DNA of 64,000 nucleotides from Dehalococcoidia bacterium (GTDB lineage Bacteria; Chloroflexota; Dehalococcoidia; DSTF01; JACRBR01): NCBI GenBank assembly GCA_015478665.1, contig JADMII010000005.1, positions 62,001 to 126,000 of the forward strand, read 5' to 3'. Shown piece by piece: positions 36,862 to 46,404 of this stretch (position 1 is its first letter; each line of letters starts with the position of its first letter). The notes under the pieces were generated by a model. It saw only the letters and a program-made list of their open reading frames with translations, ran no database searches and was not told where the DNA came from. The position numbers and the translations under genes were made by a program.

Positions 36862-36918
36862 GGATGAACAAAAGAGCCGGCGCGAGCCGACTCCTGAAAG
36901 CGTCTTCAGAGTTCACCC
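36862..36918 (-). promoter_or_regulatory. Structured nusA leader, possible attenuator
   Basis: Read on the minus strand, GGGTGAAC (36918-36911) pairs with GTTCATCC (36869-36862). Inside it are the stem-loop CTGAAG/TTTCAG (36909-36894) and the stem-loop GAGTCGGC/GCCGGCTC (36893-36874) followed by TTTT. Together they form a three-way junction whose third arm looks like an intrinsic terminator. Confidence 0.5.
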
Positions 36919-36920
36919 GC

Positions 36921-36950
36921 AGTATACGCCCCAGGGCGCCAGCGCCGCAA
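36921..36950 (-). promoter_or_regulatory. Promoter of the nusA operon
   Basis: TTGCGG (36950-36945), an 18-base spacer and TATACT (36926-36921) on the minus strand. The start of transcription would be near 36914-36916, giving a leader of about 105 nt before the nusA ATG. Confidence 0.65.
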
Positions 36951-37304
36951 CGCCCGGCGCTCCGGCGCACTCGCAGGAGCGCAGGCGGAGCCGGCCGGCG
37001 TACCGTGTGCACCTGTACGGCTCGCCGCAGCTCCGACGCGCGCAGGCGGACCCGGGCGCCGCCGATGGACGCCGCGTACGGCGCGCAGCCGCCCCCTCGC
37101 GCGCAGGCGGGAACCGGGCGTGGAGACCGACGACACGCCCGGAGCAGCTGTGCCCCGCCCGCGCGGATCGCTGACATGAGCCGCCAGTATCTTGCGAAAT
37201 CGGCAGTCGGAAGCGACGCGCGATCATGGTCTCGCACGCTAGACTGCACCACACCGAGCGCACGATCAGCGTTCGCCCAGCCGCCGACGTTCGAGAAGCG
37301 AGCG
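36951..37304. other. 354-base divergent intergenic region
   Basis: It lies between the nusA promoter and the ABC ATPase gene on the other strand. The minus frame continuous with nusA stays open but has no conserved content; in particular it does not encode RimP. A TAGACT hexamer at about 37239 may belong to the promoter of the ABC gene, without a good -35 box. Nothing else is seen. Confidence 0.4.
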
Positions 37305-38285
37305 ATGGAAGCGATCTCCGCCACCGGCCTCACCCGCTACTTCGGCGCCGACATCAAGGCCGTCGACGGTATCGACCTCGCCGTCCCGGACGGACAGATC
37401 TTCGGTTTCCTCGGCGCCAACGGCTCCGGCAAGACGACGACGGTGCGCATGTTGACGACGCTGCTGCGGCCCACTGCCGGCACGGCGCGCGTCTGCGGCC
37501 TCGACGTCGCCCGCGACGCCGGCGCCATCCGCCGCACGATCGGCGTCGCGCTGCAGGAAGCCGGGCTCGACGACATGCAGACCGGACGCGAGCTGCTGCG
37601 CCTGCAGGCGCGCCTGTACCGCCTCCCCGCGCACGCCATCGAAGAGCGCGTGCGGCAGCTGCTCGCCATCGTCGACCTGACGGACGCCGCTGACCGGCGG
37701 GTCAAGGGCTATTCGGGCGGCATGCAGCGGCGGCTCGACCTCGCGGCGGCGCTCGTGCACCGGCCGAAGGTCGTCTTCCTCGACGAGCCGACGACCGGCC
37801 TCGACCCGATCAGCCGTGAGGCGATCTGGCGCTATGTCGGCGAGCTGAACCGCAGCGAGGGCGTGACCTTCTTTCTCACGACGCAGTACCTCGAAGAGGC
37901 CGACCGGCTCGCCGACGACGTCGCGATCATGGACGCCGGCCAGATCGTCGCGAAGGGCTCGCCCGCGGCGCTGAAGGCGAGCATCGCCACCGACGTCGTG
38001 ACGATCCGCACGGAGGACCGCGACGGCCTCGCCGAGCGCGCCGCGCAGGCGGTGCGCCGGCTCGAGGGGATCGAGGACGTGCGCGTGCTCGACGACAGCG
38101 TCGTCATCTACGTCCGCGAGGGCAGCGCCGCCATCGCGCGCATCGTGCTGCTGCTCGCCGACGCATCGGTGCCGGTCCGCGAGGTGACGCTGGCGCAGCC
38201 GACCCTGGACGACGTCTTCCTGCGCAAGACGGGCCACCACCTGGAGGCCGACGAGGCGCGCCAGGCGGTCGGAGGCGCCGCATGA
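37305..38285 (+). CDS. ABC transporter ATPase, DrrA-like
   Basis: A 326-aa ATPase of the daunorubicin-resistance (DrrA) type. Walker A is GANGSGKTT, the signature is YSGGMQRRLD, Walker B is [12 protein letters not shown] and the H-loop region is LTTQYLEEADRLAD, with Gln where many ATPases have His, which is normal for this subfamily. The C-terminal 90 residues form the DrrA-specific regulatory domain ending QPTLDDVFLRKTG. It is coupled to the permease by ATGA (38282-38285). Role: export of a hydrophobic compound, identity unknown. Confidence 0.9.
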   Translation: MEAISATGLTRYFGADIKAVDGIDLAVPDGQIFGFLGANGSGKTTTVRMLTTLLRPTAGTARVCGLDVARDAGAIRRTIGVALQEAGLDDMQTGRELLRLQARLYRLPAHAIEERVRQLLAIVDLTDAADRRVKGYSGGMQRRLDLAAALVHRPKVVFLDEPTTGLDPISREAIWRYVGELNRSEGVTFFLTTQYLEEADRLADDVAIMDAGQIVAKGSPAALKASIATDVVTIRTEDRDGLAERAAQAVRRLEGIEDVRVLDDSVVIYVREGSAAIARIVLLLADASVPVREVTLAQPTLDDVFLRKTGHHLEADEARQAVGGAA

Positions 38286-39046
38286 CGCAGGTCATCGTCG
38301 ACACCTGGTACCTGATGCTGCGCGGTCTGCGCGAGTCGCTGCGCCAGCCGGTGATCGAGATCGGCAACGTCTTCATCCCGATCTTCTTCTTCGCGATCAC
38401 CGTCGGCGCGATCAGCGGCGTCGCCGGGCGCGCGTTCGGCGTCAGCAACTACGTCGGATTCCAGATGCCCGTCGCCGTGCTGCAGGGCGTGGCGGGGGCG
38501 GCGGGCGCAGGCGGCATCGCGATGACGACGGACATCGAGCGCGGCTACTTCGACAAGCTGCTGCTGACGCCCTCGCCGCGCATGGCCCTCGTCGCCGGGC
38601 GGCTCGCGGCGGACGGCCTCCGCGTGACTGTCATCTCGGCGCTGATCCTGGTCGCCGGGCTGGTGACGGGCTCGGGCTTCGCCGCCGGGCCGGGCGGCGC
38701 CATCCTGTTCCTGATCATGGCGGGGCTGTTCGGCGTCGCCTACTCCGGCATCGGCATGGCGATCGCGCTGAAGACGGGCAGCCCGCAGGCGGCGCAGCTC
38801 GGCTTCCTGCTCTTCTTCCCGCTGCTCTTCCTCTCGCCCGCGTTCGCGCCGAAGGACGTCTTCAGCGGCTGGCTCGCCTTCTTGGCGACGATCAACCCGG
38901 TCACCTACCTGCTCCAGGGCATGCGCGACCTCGTGCTGTCCGGCTGGGATGCCGGCTCGCTCGCCGCCGCCTTCGCCTGCATCATCGGCATCGGCGCCTT
39001 CACGATGTCGCTCTGCGCGCTGGCGCTCCGCACCCGGACGACCTGA
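38282..39046 (+). CDS. ABC-2 type permease, DrrB-like
   Basis: A 254-aa permease with six predicted membrane helices. DrrB-family blocks include [14 protein letters not shown] at the start, [17 protein letters not shown] after helix two, and [16 protein letters not shown] and [16 protein letters not shown] near the end. It forms the channel for the upstream ATPase, to which it is translationally coupled. Confidence 0.88.
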   Translation: MTQVIVDTWYLMLRGLRESLRQPVIEIGNVFIPIFFFAITVGAISGVAGRAFGVSNYVGFQMPVAVLQGVAGAAGAGGIAMTTDIERGYFDKLLLTPSPRMALVAGRLAADGLRVTVISALILVAGLVTGSGFAAGPGGAILFLIMAGLFGVAYSGIGMAIALKTGSPQAAQLGFLLFFPLLFLSPAFAPKDVFSGWLAFLATINPVTYLLQGMRDLVLSGWDAGSLAAAFACIIGIGAFTMSLCALALRTRTT

Positions 39047-39161
39047 TCGGCCGCAGGTCGCACGCCGGCGGCGGCTGAGTCGCGGGAGCGCGCTGCCAGC
39101 TTCCAGCACCCAGCTTCCGCCCGCAGTGCCCGATGCGCCCGCACTCGCTACGATCACTGCG

Positions 39162-40997
39162 ATGGAACCGGCGCGCATCCGCAACTTCTGCATCATCGCC
39201 CACATCGACCACGGCAAGTCGACGCTGGCCGACCGCTTCCTCGAGCAGACGGGCACCATCGCCCGCCGCGACATGGCGGCGCAGGTGCTCGACGACATGG
39301 AGCTCGAGCGCGAGAAGGGCGTGACGATCAAGGCGAAGGCCGTGCGGATGGCGTTCACGCACGCCGACGGCCGCGAGTACGAGCTCAACCTGATCGACAC
39401 ACCCGGCCACGTCGACTTCGGCTACGAAGTCTCGCGCGCGCTGGCGGCGTGCGAGGGCGCCCTCCTCGTCGTCGATGCGGTGCAGGGGATCCAGGCGCAG
39501 ACGCTGGCCAATGTCTACCTCGCGCTCGATGCCGACCTCAGGCTGATCCCGGTGGTGAACAAGATCGACCTGCCCAGCGCGGAGCCCGAGCGCGTCGCAC
39601 AGGAGCTGGTCGACTCGTTGGGCTTCCGCGCCGACGAGATCCTCTTCGCCTCGGCGAAGGAGGGCACGGGCACGCGCGAGATCCTGGAAGCGGTGGTCCA
39701 GCGCGTGCCGCCGCCCGCCGCCGACGGGGCGAAGCCGCTGCGGGCGCTGATCTTCGACAGCAAGTACGACGCCTACAAGGGCGTCATCGCCTATCTGCGC
39801 GTGGTCGACGGCGCGATCGGCCCGCGCCAGACGCTGCGGCTGATGGCCGGCGGGCTCGCCTTCGAGCCGGTCGAGATCGGCGTCTTCCGGCCGGGCTTCG
39901 AGCCTGTGGCGCAACTCCAGATCGGCGAAGTCGGCTACGTCGCGACAGGGCTGAAGAACGTGAAGGAGTGCCGCGTCGGCGACACGCTGACCGACGACGG
40001 GCGGCCTGCGTCCGAAGCGCTGCCGGGCTATCGTCCCGCGAAGCCGATGGTGTTCGCCGGGCTGTATCCGGCGCAGGCGAACGAATACGGCCTGCTGCGC
40101 GACGCGCTCGACAAGCTCCAGCTCAACGACGCATCGCTGGTCTACGAGCCGGAGTCGAGCGTCGCGCTCGGGTTCGGCTTCCGCTGCGGCTTCCTGGGGC
40201 TCCTGCATATGGAGATCGTGCAGGAGCGCCTCGAACGCGAGTACGGCCTCAACATGCTGGCGACGGCGCCCAGCGTCGAGTACCAGGTGACGAAGACGAA
40301 CGGCCAGGAGATCACCATCGACAACCCGGCGGCGCTGCCGCCGCCGCAGGAGATCGACGAGATCCGCGAACCGTGGATGGACATCTCGATCGTCGTGCCG
40401 GATCGCTACATCGGCGCTGTGATGGAGCTCGTGACGGGGAACCGCGGCGAGTTCAAGCGCATGGAGTACCTGCAGCACAGCATCGTCCAGGCCGACGGCA
40501 CGAAGCAGGGCGAAGGGCGCGTCGTGCTCGACTACCGCATTCCGCTGTCGGAGATCCTCGTCGACTTCTACGACAACCTGAAGTCGCGGACACAGGGGTA
40601 CGCCAGCCTCGATTACAGCTTCGCGAAGTACGAGCCAGCGGCGCTCGTCAAGCTCGACATCCTCGTCAACGGCGAGCCGGTCGACGCCCTCTCGCTGATC
40701 ACGCATCGCGAGGGCGCCGTATCGCAGGGACGGCAGCTCGTCGAGAAGCTGCGCTCGCTGATCCCGCGCCAGATGTTCGACGTGCCGGTGCAGGCGGCGA
40801 TCGGCGGCCGCGTCGTCGCGCGCGAGACGATCCGGGCGATGCGCAAGAACGTGCTGGCCAAGTGCTACGGCGGTGACGTCACGCGCAAGCGCAAGCTGCT
40901 GGAGAAGCAGGCCGAGGGGAAGAAGCGCATGAAGCGCGTCGGCAACGTCGACATCCCGCAGGAGGCGTTCATGGCGGTGCTGCGGCTGGAGAAATAG
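39162..40997 (+). CDS. lepA: Elongation factor 4 (ribosome back-translocase)
   Basis: LepA/EF4 is a ribosomal GTPase active in stress and ribosome assembly. The 611-aa protein has G motifs [22 protein letters not shown] and [26 protein letters not shown] in the EF-G-like domain V, and the LepA-specific C-terminal domain ending [17 protein letters not shown]. The frame is open upstream, but the ATG at 39162 is the family start; TACGAT (39149-39154) lies 7 bases before it and no Shine-Dalgarno is present, so it is probably leaderless. Confidence 0.95.
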   Translation: MEPARIRNFCIIAHIDHGKSTLADRFLEQTGTIARRDMAAQVLDDMELEREKGVTIKAKAVRMAFTHADGREYELNLIDTPGHVDFGYEVSRALAACEGALLVVDAVQGIQAQTLANVYLALDADLRLIPVVNKIDLPSAEPERVAQELVDSLGFRADEILFASAKEGTGTREILEAVVQRVPPPAADGAKPLRALIFDSKYDAYKGVIAYLRVVDGAIGPRQTLRLMAGGLAFEPVEIGVFRPGFEPVAQLQIGEVGYVATGLKNVKECRVGDTLTDDGRPASEALPGYRPAKPMVFAGLYPAQANEYGLLRDALDKLQLNDASLVYEPESSVALGFGFRCGFLGLLHMEIVQERLEREYGLNMLATAPSVEYQVTKTNGQEITIDNPAALPPPQEIDEIREPWMDISIVVPDRYIGAVMELVTGNRGEFKRMEYLQHSIVQADGTKQGEGRVVLDYRIPLSEILVDFYDNLKSRTQGYASLDYSFAKYEPAALVKLDILVNGEPVDALSLITHREGAVSQGRQLVEKLRSLIPRQMFDVPVQAAIGGRVVARETIRAMRKNVLAKCYGGDVTRKRKLLEKQAEGKKRMKRVGNVDIPQEAFMAVLRLEK

Positions 40998-41120
40998 CCG
41001 CCGGCCAACCATCGCCCCGCATCATCTCGGCAACCAGTCCCCGGCGACCGCACGAGGACGCGCTGCAGGCGTCGATCCGGAGACGCGATCGGCGGAGAGG
41101 CGTGCCCCTGACGCCTCAGG

Positions 41121-44100
41121 TCAGGCGGCGGCGGCGACGCCGGCAAGCATCTCCAGCACGTCGACCAGCGCGTCCGGCCAGCGCTCGCCGACCAGCGCCA
41201 GGTCGAGGCGGAGCTGCGCACGGCCGAGCGTGACGCCGTCGGCGCGTTCGAGGTCGCGGCGTGCCGGCGCCGGCAGGTCGGCGGTGATGTCGGCTTCGTG
41301 CTGCGAGCGCAGGATCAGCATCGCGCGGCCGTCGGCGCGCTCCTCGCGGGCAATGGCGGCGATGCCCGCGCGCTTCGCCTGCGCCCGCAGCCGGACGATG
41401 TACAGCAGGTGGCGCACGGGAGTCGGCGGCGGCCCGAAGCGGTCGTTGAGCTCGCGCTCGAGGTCGTCGGCGCCGTCGAGCGCCTCAACCGCCGCCATGC
41501 GCTGGTAGAGCGAGAGCCGCAGGTTGAGGTCTTCGACGTAGCTCTCCGGCACGAACGCAGCCAACGGCACGTCGATCGTGATCGGCGGCTGGATCTTCGA
41601 AGGCGGCGGCTCCTCCCCCTTCGCCAGCGCCTTCAGCCCTTCCACTGCATCGCCGAGCAGCTTCACGTAGAGGTCGAAGCCGACGGTGCCGATCTGGCCA
41701 CTCTGCTCCGCGCCGAGCAGATTGCCGGCGCCGCGGATCTCGAGGTCATGCAGCGCGATCTGGAATCCGGCGCCGAGCTCCGTCGCCTCGAAGATCGCCT
41801 GCAGTCGCTTCTGCGCCACCTCGCTCAGCGCGCGGTGCTTCTCGTACAGCAGATACGCGTAGGCGCGCGCGGCGCTGCGACCGACGCGTCCGCGGAGCTG
41901 ATAGAGCTGCGCCAAGCCGAAGCGGTCGGCGTCGTTGATGATGATCGTGTTGACGTTCGGGATATCGAGCCCGGACTCGATGATCGTCGTGCAGACCAGC
42001 ACGTCGGCCTTCGCCGCGGTGAAGTCCAGCATCACGCGCTCCAGCTGGTCCTCGGGCATCTGCCCGTGGCCGATGAGGATGTCCGCCTCCGGCACTACAT
42101 CGCGCAGCTTGCGGGCGACCAGCTCGATGTTATGGACACGGTTGTGCACGAAGTACACCTGCCCGCCACGCTCGAGCTCACGCGTGATCGCCTCGCGGAC
42201 GAGGTGGTCGTCGAACTCGGTGACGTACGTCGTGATCGGCAGCCGTTGCTCCGGTGGCGTCTCGATCGACGACAGATCGCGGATGCCGGTGAGCGCCATG
42301 TTCAGCGTGCGCGGGATCGGCGTCGCGGTGAGCGTCAGGACGTCGACTTCGCTGCGCATCTGCTTGAGGCGCTCCTTGTGGGCGACGCCGAACCGCTGTT
42401 CTTCGTCGACGATGACGAGGCCGAGGTTCTTGAACGTGACGTCCTTCTGGAGCAGCCGGTGCGTGCCGATGACGATGTCGACGTTGCCGCTCGCGGCGGC
42501 TGCGACGACACGGCGCTGGTCGCGCTCGGAGCGGAAGCGCGACAGCATCTCGAGCTTGAGCGGGAAGCCGCCGAGCCGCTCGCGGAACGTCGCGAGGTGC
42601 TGCTGCGCGAGCACCGTCGTCGGCACGAGGACGGCGACCTGCATGCCGTCCATCACGGCCTTGAACGCGGCCCGGACCGCGACTTCCGTCTTGCCGTAGC
42701 CGACGTCCCCGCAGACGAGGCGGTCCATCGGCCGCGGCGCCTCCATGTCGTCCTTGACGTCGCGGATGGCGCCGACTTGATCCGCCGTCTCGACGTAGGG
42801 AAACGCCGCTTCCAGCTCGGCCTGCCAGGCCGTGTCCGCGCCGAAGGCATGGCCCGTGGCGACCTGCCGGCGCGCGTAGAGCTGGAGCAGCTCCTTCGCC
42901 AGCTCCTGCACCGCCCTGCGCACGCGCGCCTTCGCCCGCGGCCACTCCTGCGAGCCGAGGCGCGTCAGCGACGGGCGGTGCTCGCCGGGCCCGACGTAGC
43001 GGCTGACGCGGTCCACCTGCTCGGTCGGCACGAAGAGGCGGTCCCCCTCGGCGTAGTGCAGTTCCAGGTACTCGCGCTCGAACTCCGATTCGACGCCGTC
43101 GCTGCCCAGACGCCGGCGCACGAGGCCGGCGAAGCGCGCGATGCCGTGCTCGATGTGCACGACGAATTCGCCCGGACGCAGGTCGGCGAGGAAGCCCTCG
43201 CGCGAGGCGCCTTTGCGCGGCGGCGCCCGGCGCTGCTTGCTGAAACCGAACACCTCGGCATCGGTGAGCAGCGTCAGGCCCGCGCCCTCCTCGCCCACGG
43301 ACCAGCCGTGCGGCAGCGAGCCGTTGATGATCGTCAGGCCACCGCGTCCCAGCGGCGGCTGGGCGAGCGCGTCGGTGACGTTGGCGAAGACGTCGTGCTC
43401 TTCGAGCAGCTCGGAGAGCCGCCGCGACTGCGCCGAGACGATGACGACCTGCTGGCCGCGGCGCAGCACCTGCGCCAGTTCGTCGGCGAGCGCGCGCAGA
43501 CGGCCGCCATAGGCTGCCGCCGACCCGAACGGCAGGCGGATCGCTGACGCGGCCTCGGTCGTCTCAGCGTCGCCGGTCGCCCAGCGCGACAGGCTGAGGC
43601 GCCGCGGCCGCGCATCGAACGCGGCCTGCAGCTGCGGCCAGGCGACGTGCGGCTCCGGCATGCCGTGCGGCAGCTCGTGGCGCTGCTCCAGGTCGCGGCG
43701 CCCGTCCCGCGCCTGCTGGTCGCGCTCGAGCTGCACGGCGGCGGCGTCCGCCGGCTCGTCGAGCACGAGCAGCGTGTCGTCCGGAAGGTGGTCGAGCAGC
43801 GTCGATTCGAGCAGGAACGGCGCGTACGCGTCGTCGCCGTCGAACGCGACGCCTTCCTGCAGCGACTCGATGTCGGCGGCGAACCGGTCGCGCGCCTCCG
43901 TCGCCAGGCCCGCCAGCCGCAAGCCGGACGCGAGGTGCCGCATGCGGTCGCCGGCGCCGTCGCTCGCAACCAGCTCGCGCGCCGGGCCGATGCGCGCCGC
44001 TTCGCGCAGGCCCGCGGAGCGTTGCGACGACGGGTCGAAGGTGCGGATGCTCTCGACGTCGTCGCCGAACAGCTCGATGCGCAGCGGCAGGTCCTCGGAC

Positions 44101-44675
44101 GGCGGCCAGACGTCGATGATGCCGCCGCGGCGTGACGCCTCTCCCGGCGCCGTCACCTCGGGCTCGAATCGATAGCCGCCGGCGTCAAGCGCTTCGAGCA
44201 GCGCACGCTGCGGCGTCCGTTCGCCGCGCACGAGCGCCACGGTCGCGCGCCGCGCGGCGTCCGGCGCGATGGTCCGCTGCGCGATCGCGGTGGCGCAGGC
44301 GACGACGATCGGCGGCGAGACGGCGGCCGCGGCGAGCGCTTCGACGGCCTGCAGTCGCTGCTGCACGTCCTCGGGGTCGGGCGTCAGGCGTTCGTACGGC
44401 AGGGCGTCGCGCTCCGGGTAGAGGAGGACGCGCGAGCCCTCCACGACGCCAAGCCAGGAGCGAAGCTCCTCGACGAGCATCTGAGCGTGCTGCGGGCGCG
44501 GCACGACGACGAGCATCGGCGCCGCGCCGTCGTGCGTGCGCAGCGCCGCGAGCACGACGGCCTTCGCGCCATCGCTGATGCCGAGCATGAGCGGCTCAGC
44601 GCCGGACATGCGGCGGCGCAGCCGGTCGAGCCTGACCGCCTCGTCGACGACGGGCAACAGCGCGGAAAGATCCAT
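41121..44675 (-). CDS. mfd: Transcription-repair coupling factor
   Basis: Mfd removes RNA polymerase stalled at DNA damage and recruits UvrA. The 1184-aa protein contains the UvrB-homology region (about 1-380), the RNA polymerase-interacting CarD-like domain (GEFVVHIEHGIARFAGLVRR), helicase motif I VCGDVGYGKTEVAVRAAFK, motif II VDEEQRFGVAHKE, motif VI RGRVGRSAARAYAYLL and the C-terminal TRCF domain. All expected parts are present. It converges with lepA and follows a promoter with an extended -10 box. uvrA is in the same window, 23 kb away. Confidence 0.95.
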   Translation of the reverse strand: MDLSALLPVVDEAVRLDRLRRRMSGAEPLMLGISDGAKAVVLAALRTHDGAAPMLVVVPRPQHAQMLVEELRSWLGVVEGSRVLLYPERDALPYERLTPDPEDVQQRLQAVEALAAAAVSPPIVVACATAIAQRTIAPDAARRATVALVRGERTPQRALLEALDAGGYRFEPEVTAPGEASRRGGIIDVWPPSEDLPLRIELFGDDVESIRTFDPSSQRSAGLREAARIGPARELVASDGAGDRMRHLASGLRLAGLATEARDRFAADIESLQEGVAFDGDDAYAPFLLESTLLDHLPDDTLLVLDEPADAAAVQLERDQQARDGRRDLEQRHELPHGMPEPHVAWPQLQAAFDARPRRLSLSRWATGDAETTEAASAIRLPFGSAAAYGGRLRALADELAQVLRRGQQVVIVSAQSRRLSELLEEHDVFANVTDALAQPPLGRGGLTIINGSLPHGWSVGEEGAGLTLLTDAEVFGFSKQRRAPPRKGASREGFLADLRPGEFVVHIEHGIARFAGLVRRRLGSDGVESEFEREYLELHYAEGDRLFVPTEQVDRVSRYVGPGEHRPSLTRLGSQEWPRAKARVRRAVQELAKELLQLYARRQVATGHAFGADTAWQAELEAAFPYVETADQVGAIRDVKDDMEAPRPMDRLVCGDVGYGKTEVAVRAAFKAVMDGMQVAVLVPTTVLAQQHLATFRERLGGFPLKLEMLSRFRSERDQRRVVAAAASGNVDIVIGTHRLLQKDVTFKNLGLVIVDEEQRFGVAHKERLKQMRSEVDVLTLTATPIPRTLNMALTGIRDLSSIETPPEQRLPITTYVTEFDDHLVREAITRELERGGQVYFVHNRVHNIELVARKLRDVVPEADILIGHGQMPEDQLERVMLDFTAAKADVLVCTTIIESGLDIPNVNTIIINDADRFGLAQLYQLRGRVGRSAARAYAYLLYEKHRALSEVAQKRLQAIFEATELGAGFQIALHDLEIRGAGNLLGAEQSGQIGTVGFDLYVKLLGDAVEGLKALAKGEEPPPSKIQPPITIDVPLAAFVPESYVEDLNLRLSLYQRMAAVEALDGADDLERELNDRFGPPPTPVRHLLYIVRLRAQAKRAGIAAIAREERADGRAMLILRSQHEADITADLPAPARRDLERADGVTLGRAQLRLDLALVGERWPDALVDVLEMLAGVAAAA

Positions 44676-44724
44676 CCTCCTCGCAGTCCTCCGGTCGCCC
44701 CTCTGGCCCCGGACAGCACAACCG

Positions 44725-44767
44725 GGGGCTGACCCGCGCGATCAGCCCCTTCGCCAGCAGTGTAGCA
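44725..44767 (-). promoter_or_regulatory. mfd promoter and leader hairpin
   Basis: On the minus strand there is an extended -10 box TGCTACACT (44767-44759) without a clear -35. Downstream, GGGGCTGA (44749-44742) pairs perfectly with TCAGCCCC (44732-44725) around a 9-base loop. The hairpin lies in the leader about 50 bases before the mfd ATG and has no T-run. Confidence 0.5.
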
Positions 44768-44917
44768 AGCAGGATCGTCGTCGCGGCGGCCCGATCGCCT
44801 CGCTTCCGCGATGGCTGCACGAGGTCCGCACCGATGCTCCTCATTTCGGGCAGGAAGGGTCGGGCGGGAAGAGCTCCAGGCACTGCCAGCGCGGAGCGAC
44901 GTCGCGACCCTCGATGT

Positions 44918-45586
44918 TCAATCCCGGTTGTACAGGTTCATCGCCGCTTCGACACCCTCCGCGAGCGCGCATTCGACGGCGGCGACCGCGCGCTCAACGC
45001 CCGCGTCGAGTAGCGCGCGCTCGTCGGGCGCCGGGTCGCTCAGCACCCAGCCGGCGACATCCTCCGGGTCCCACGACGGCTCTCCGCGCCGCACCGGCCG
45101 GCCGATGCCGACGCGGATCCGCGGGAAGCGGTCGCTGCCCGTGAGGTCGATGATGTTCTTCAGCCCCTTCTGGCCGCCGGCGCCGCCCTTCGGCCGGATG
45201 CGCACCTTCCCCGTCGGCAGGTCGAGGTGGTCGCAGACGACGAGCAGCTCGCTCGCGTCGTCGAGCCGCAGGCGGTCGGCGAGCGCCATCACGGCGCGGC
45301 CGGCATCGTTGTTGAAGACGCGCGGCTTGGCGACGGCGAGCCGCCTGCCCCCGATCTCGCCTTCCGCCAGCTGATACGTGCCCGTCTTGGCGTCGAAGCG
45401 CATGCCGTGCCGCCGCGCCAGCCGGTTCATCGTCCAGAAGCCAACGTTGCGTCGATTGCCGGCATATTCGCCGCCGGGGTTGCCGAGGCCGATGATCAGG
45501 CGGATCGCCCGTTGCGCCGGTGCTGTGTCGTCGGGCGGCGGCGCGTCCCCCTTCGTCCGGCGGGCGATTCGGCGGACGAAGCTCAC
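44918..45586 (-). CDS. pth: Peptidyl-tRNA hydrolase with Arg at the catalytic His position
   Basis: Pth frees tRNA from dropped-off peptidyl-tRNA. The 222-aa protein has the family blocks IIGLGNPGGEYAGN, LAVAKPRVFNNDAGRAV, VVCDHLDLPTGKVRIRPKGG and GGQKGLKNIIDL. In E. coli the catalytic His20 lies in TRHN; here the same place reads NRRN (codon CGC, 45452-45450). The second His of the HNG loop is Gln, a milder and commoner change. About 25 extra residues precede the domain. It overlaps the next upstream gene by ATGA. Whether it is active is open. Confidence 0.88.
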   Translation of the reverse strand: MSFVRRIARRTKGDAPPPDDTAPAQRAIRLIIGLGNPGGEYAGNRRNVGFWTMNRLARRHGMRFDAKTGTYQLAEGEIGGRRLAVAKPRVFNNDAGRAVMALADRLRLDDASELLVVCDHLDLPTGKVRIRPKGGAGGQKGLKNIIDLTGSDRFPRIRVGIGRPVRRGEPSWDPEDVAGWVLSDPAPDERALLDAGVERAVAAVECALAEGVEAAMNLYNRD

Positions 45587-46371
45587 CGCCCCCCCTTCGG
45601 CCGGCGCCGCGGGACGACGCCATCACCGCGCCGCGTGCGCGAAGCGGCGCCGGGCGTCGGTTGCACGTCCGTGAGCAGGCGCGCCAGCGCCGCGCGCGGC
45701 CAGCCGACGCCGTCGCGCGCGAAGAGGCGAAGGACGCGAAGGTCGTCGGCAACCTGCTCGAGCGAGCTTGCGGGCACACGTCGATCACGAAGGGTCGTCA
45801 GTACGGCGGCGAGCCGTAGGACGGCCGGCGCCCTCCTCGGCGGCCGCTCGTCGGGCTCCGGCGGCGTCAGGCGCTGCTCGAGCTCGAGGAGGGCGTCGGC
45901 TCCGGGCGCGAGGCGCAGCTCGTGACGAATCAGCGCGGTATATGCGGCGATCGTCTCGATGCCGGCGGCTTCGACCAGCGCCAGTGCCAACTCATCGAAT
46001 CGCGGACGGTCGCCGTCTGCCGGAAAGAGATCAGCCGGCGCGATCGCGAGCGCCGCCGCTGCAACGATGATCCCGCCGGCGTACGCGGCCATGCGTTCAG
46101 GCACGAGGGTGAGCGCTGCGCCCGGCGCAGGCGGCTGAGGCCGCAACGTCGCCTCAGTGGCCCGCGCGGATAGCCTCGCGGGGACGCAGATCGCCGTCCG
46201 CTCCGGCGCCGACGCGACGTCGGCTGGCGCGGCCAGAAGCACGATCGCGAACGCGTCCGCGTCGCTCGGCGCGAGTGCTGCCGAACGGAGCGACGTCGCA
46301 TAGCGGACGACGCCGCGATGCGCGTCGCCTCGCGCGTCGTGCACGACGAACGGCCACGCCCGTGCGCTCAT
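45583..46371 (-). CDS. Hypothetical protein between pth and cysteine desulfurase
   Basis: A 262-aa Ala/Arg-rich protein not recognised as any family. The first half looks globular with alternating hydrophobic stretches (FAIVLLAAPADVA, YAGGIIVAAAALAIAPADLF); the second half is charged and ends in a basic tail. No signal peptide or clear membrane helix. Its stop overlaps the pth start and only 33 bases separate it from the desulfurase gene, so it is a real operon member by position. The antisense frames are poorer in ordinary residues. Confidence 0.6.
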   Translation of the reverse strand: MSARAWPFVVHDARGDAHRGVVRYATSLRSAALAPSDADAFAIVLLAAPADVASAPERTAICVPARLSARATEATLRPQPPAPGAALTLVPERMAAYAGGIIVAAAALAIAPADLFPADGDRPRFDELALALVEAAGIETIAAYTALIRHELRLAPGADALLELEQRLTPPEPDERPPRRAPAVLRLAAVLTTLRDRRVPASSLEQVADDLRVLRLFARDGVGWPRAALARLLTDVQPTPGAASRTRRGDGVVPRRRPKGGR

Positions 46372-46404
46372 AGGGCGATGATAGCAGGCGCGGTCCGGCG
46401 CGAT

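Noticed and set aside
36951-37304. Possible hidden rimP upstream of nusA
   Set aside because: All three minus frames were read; none shows RimP blocks, and the long open frame is low-complexity.
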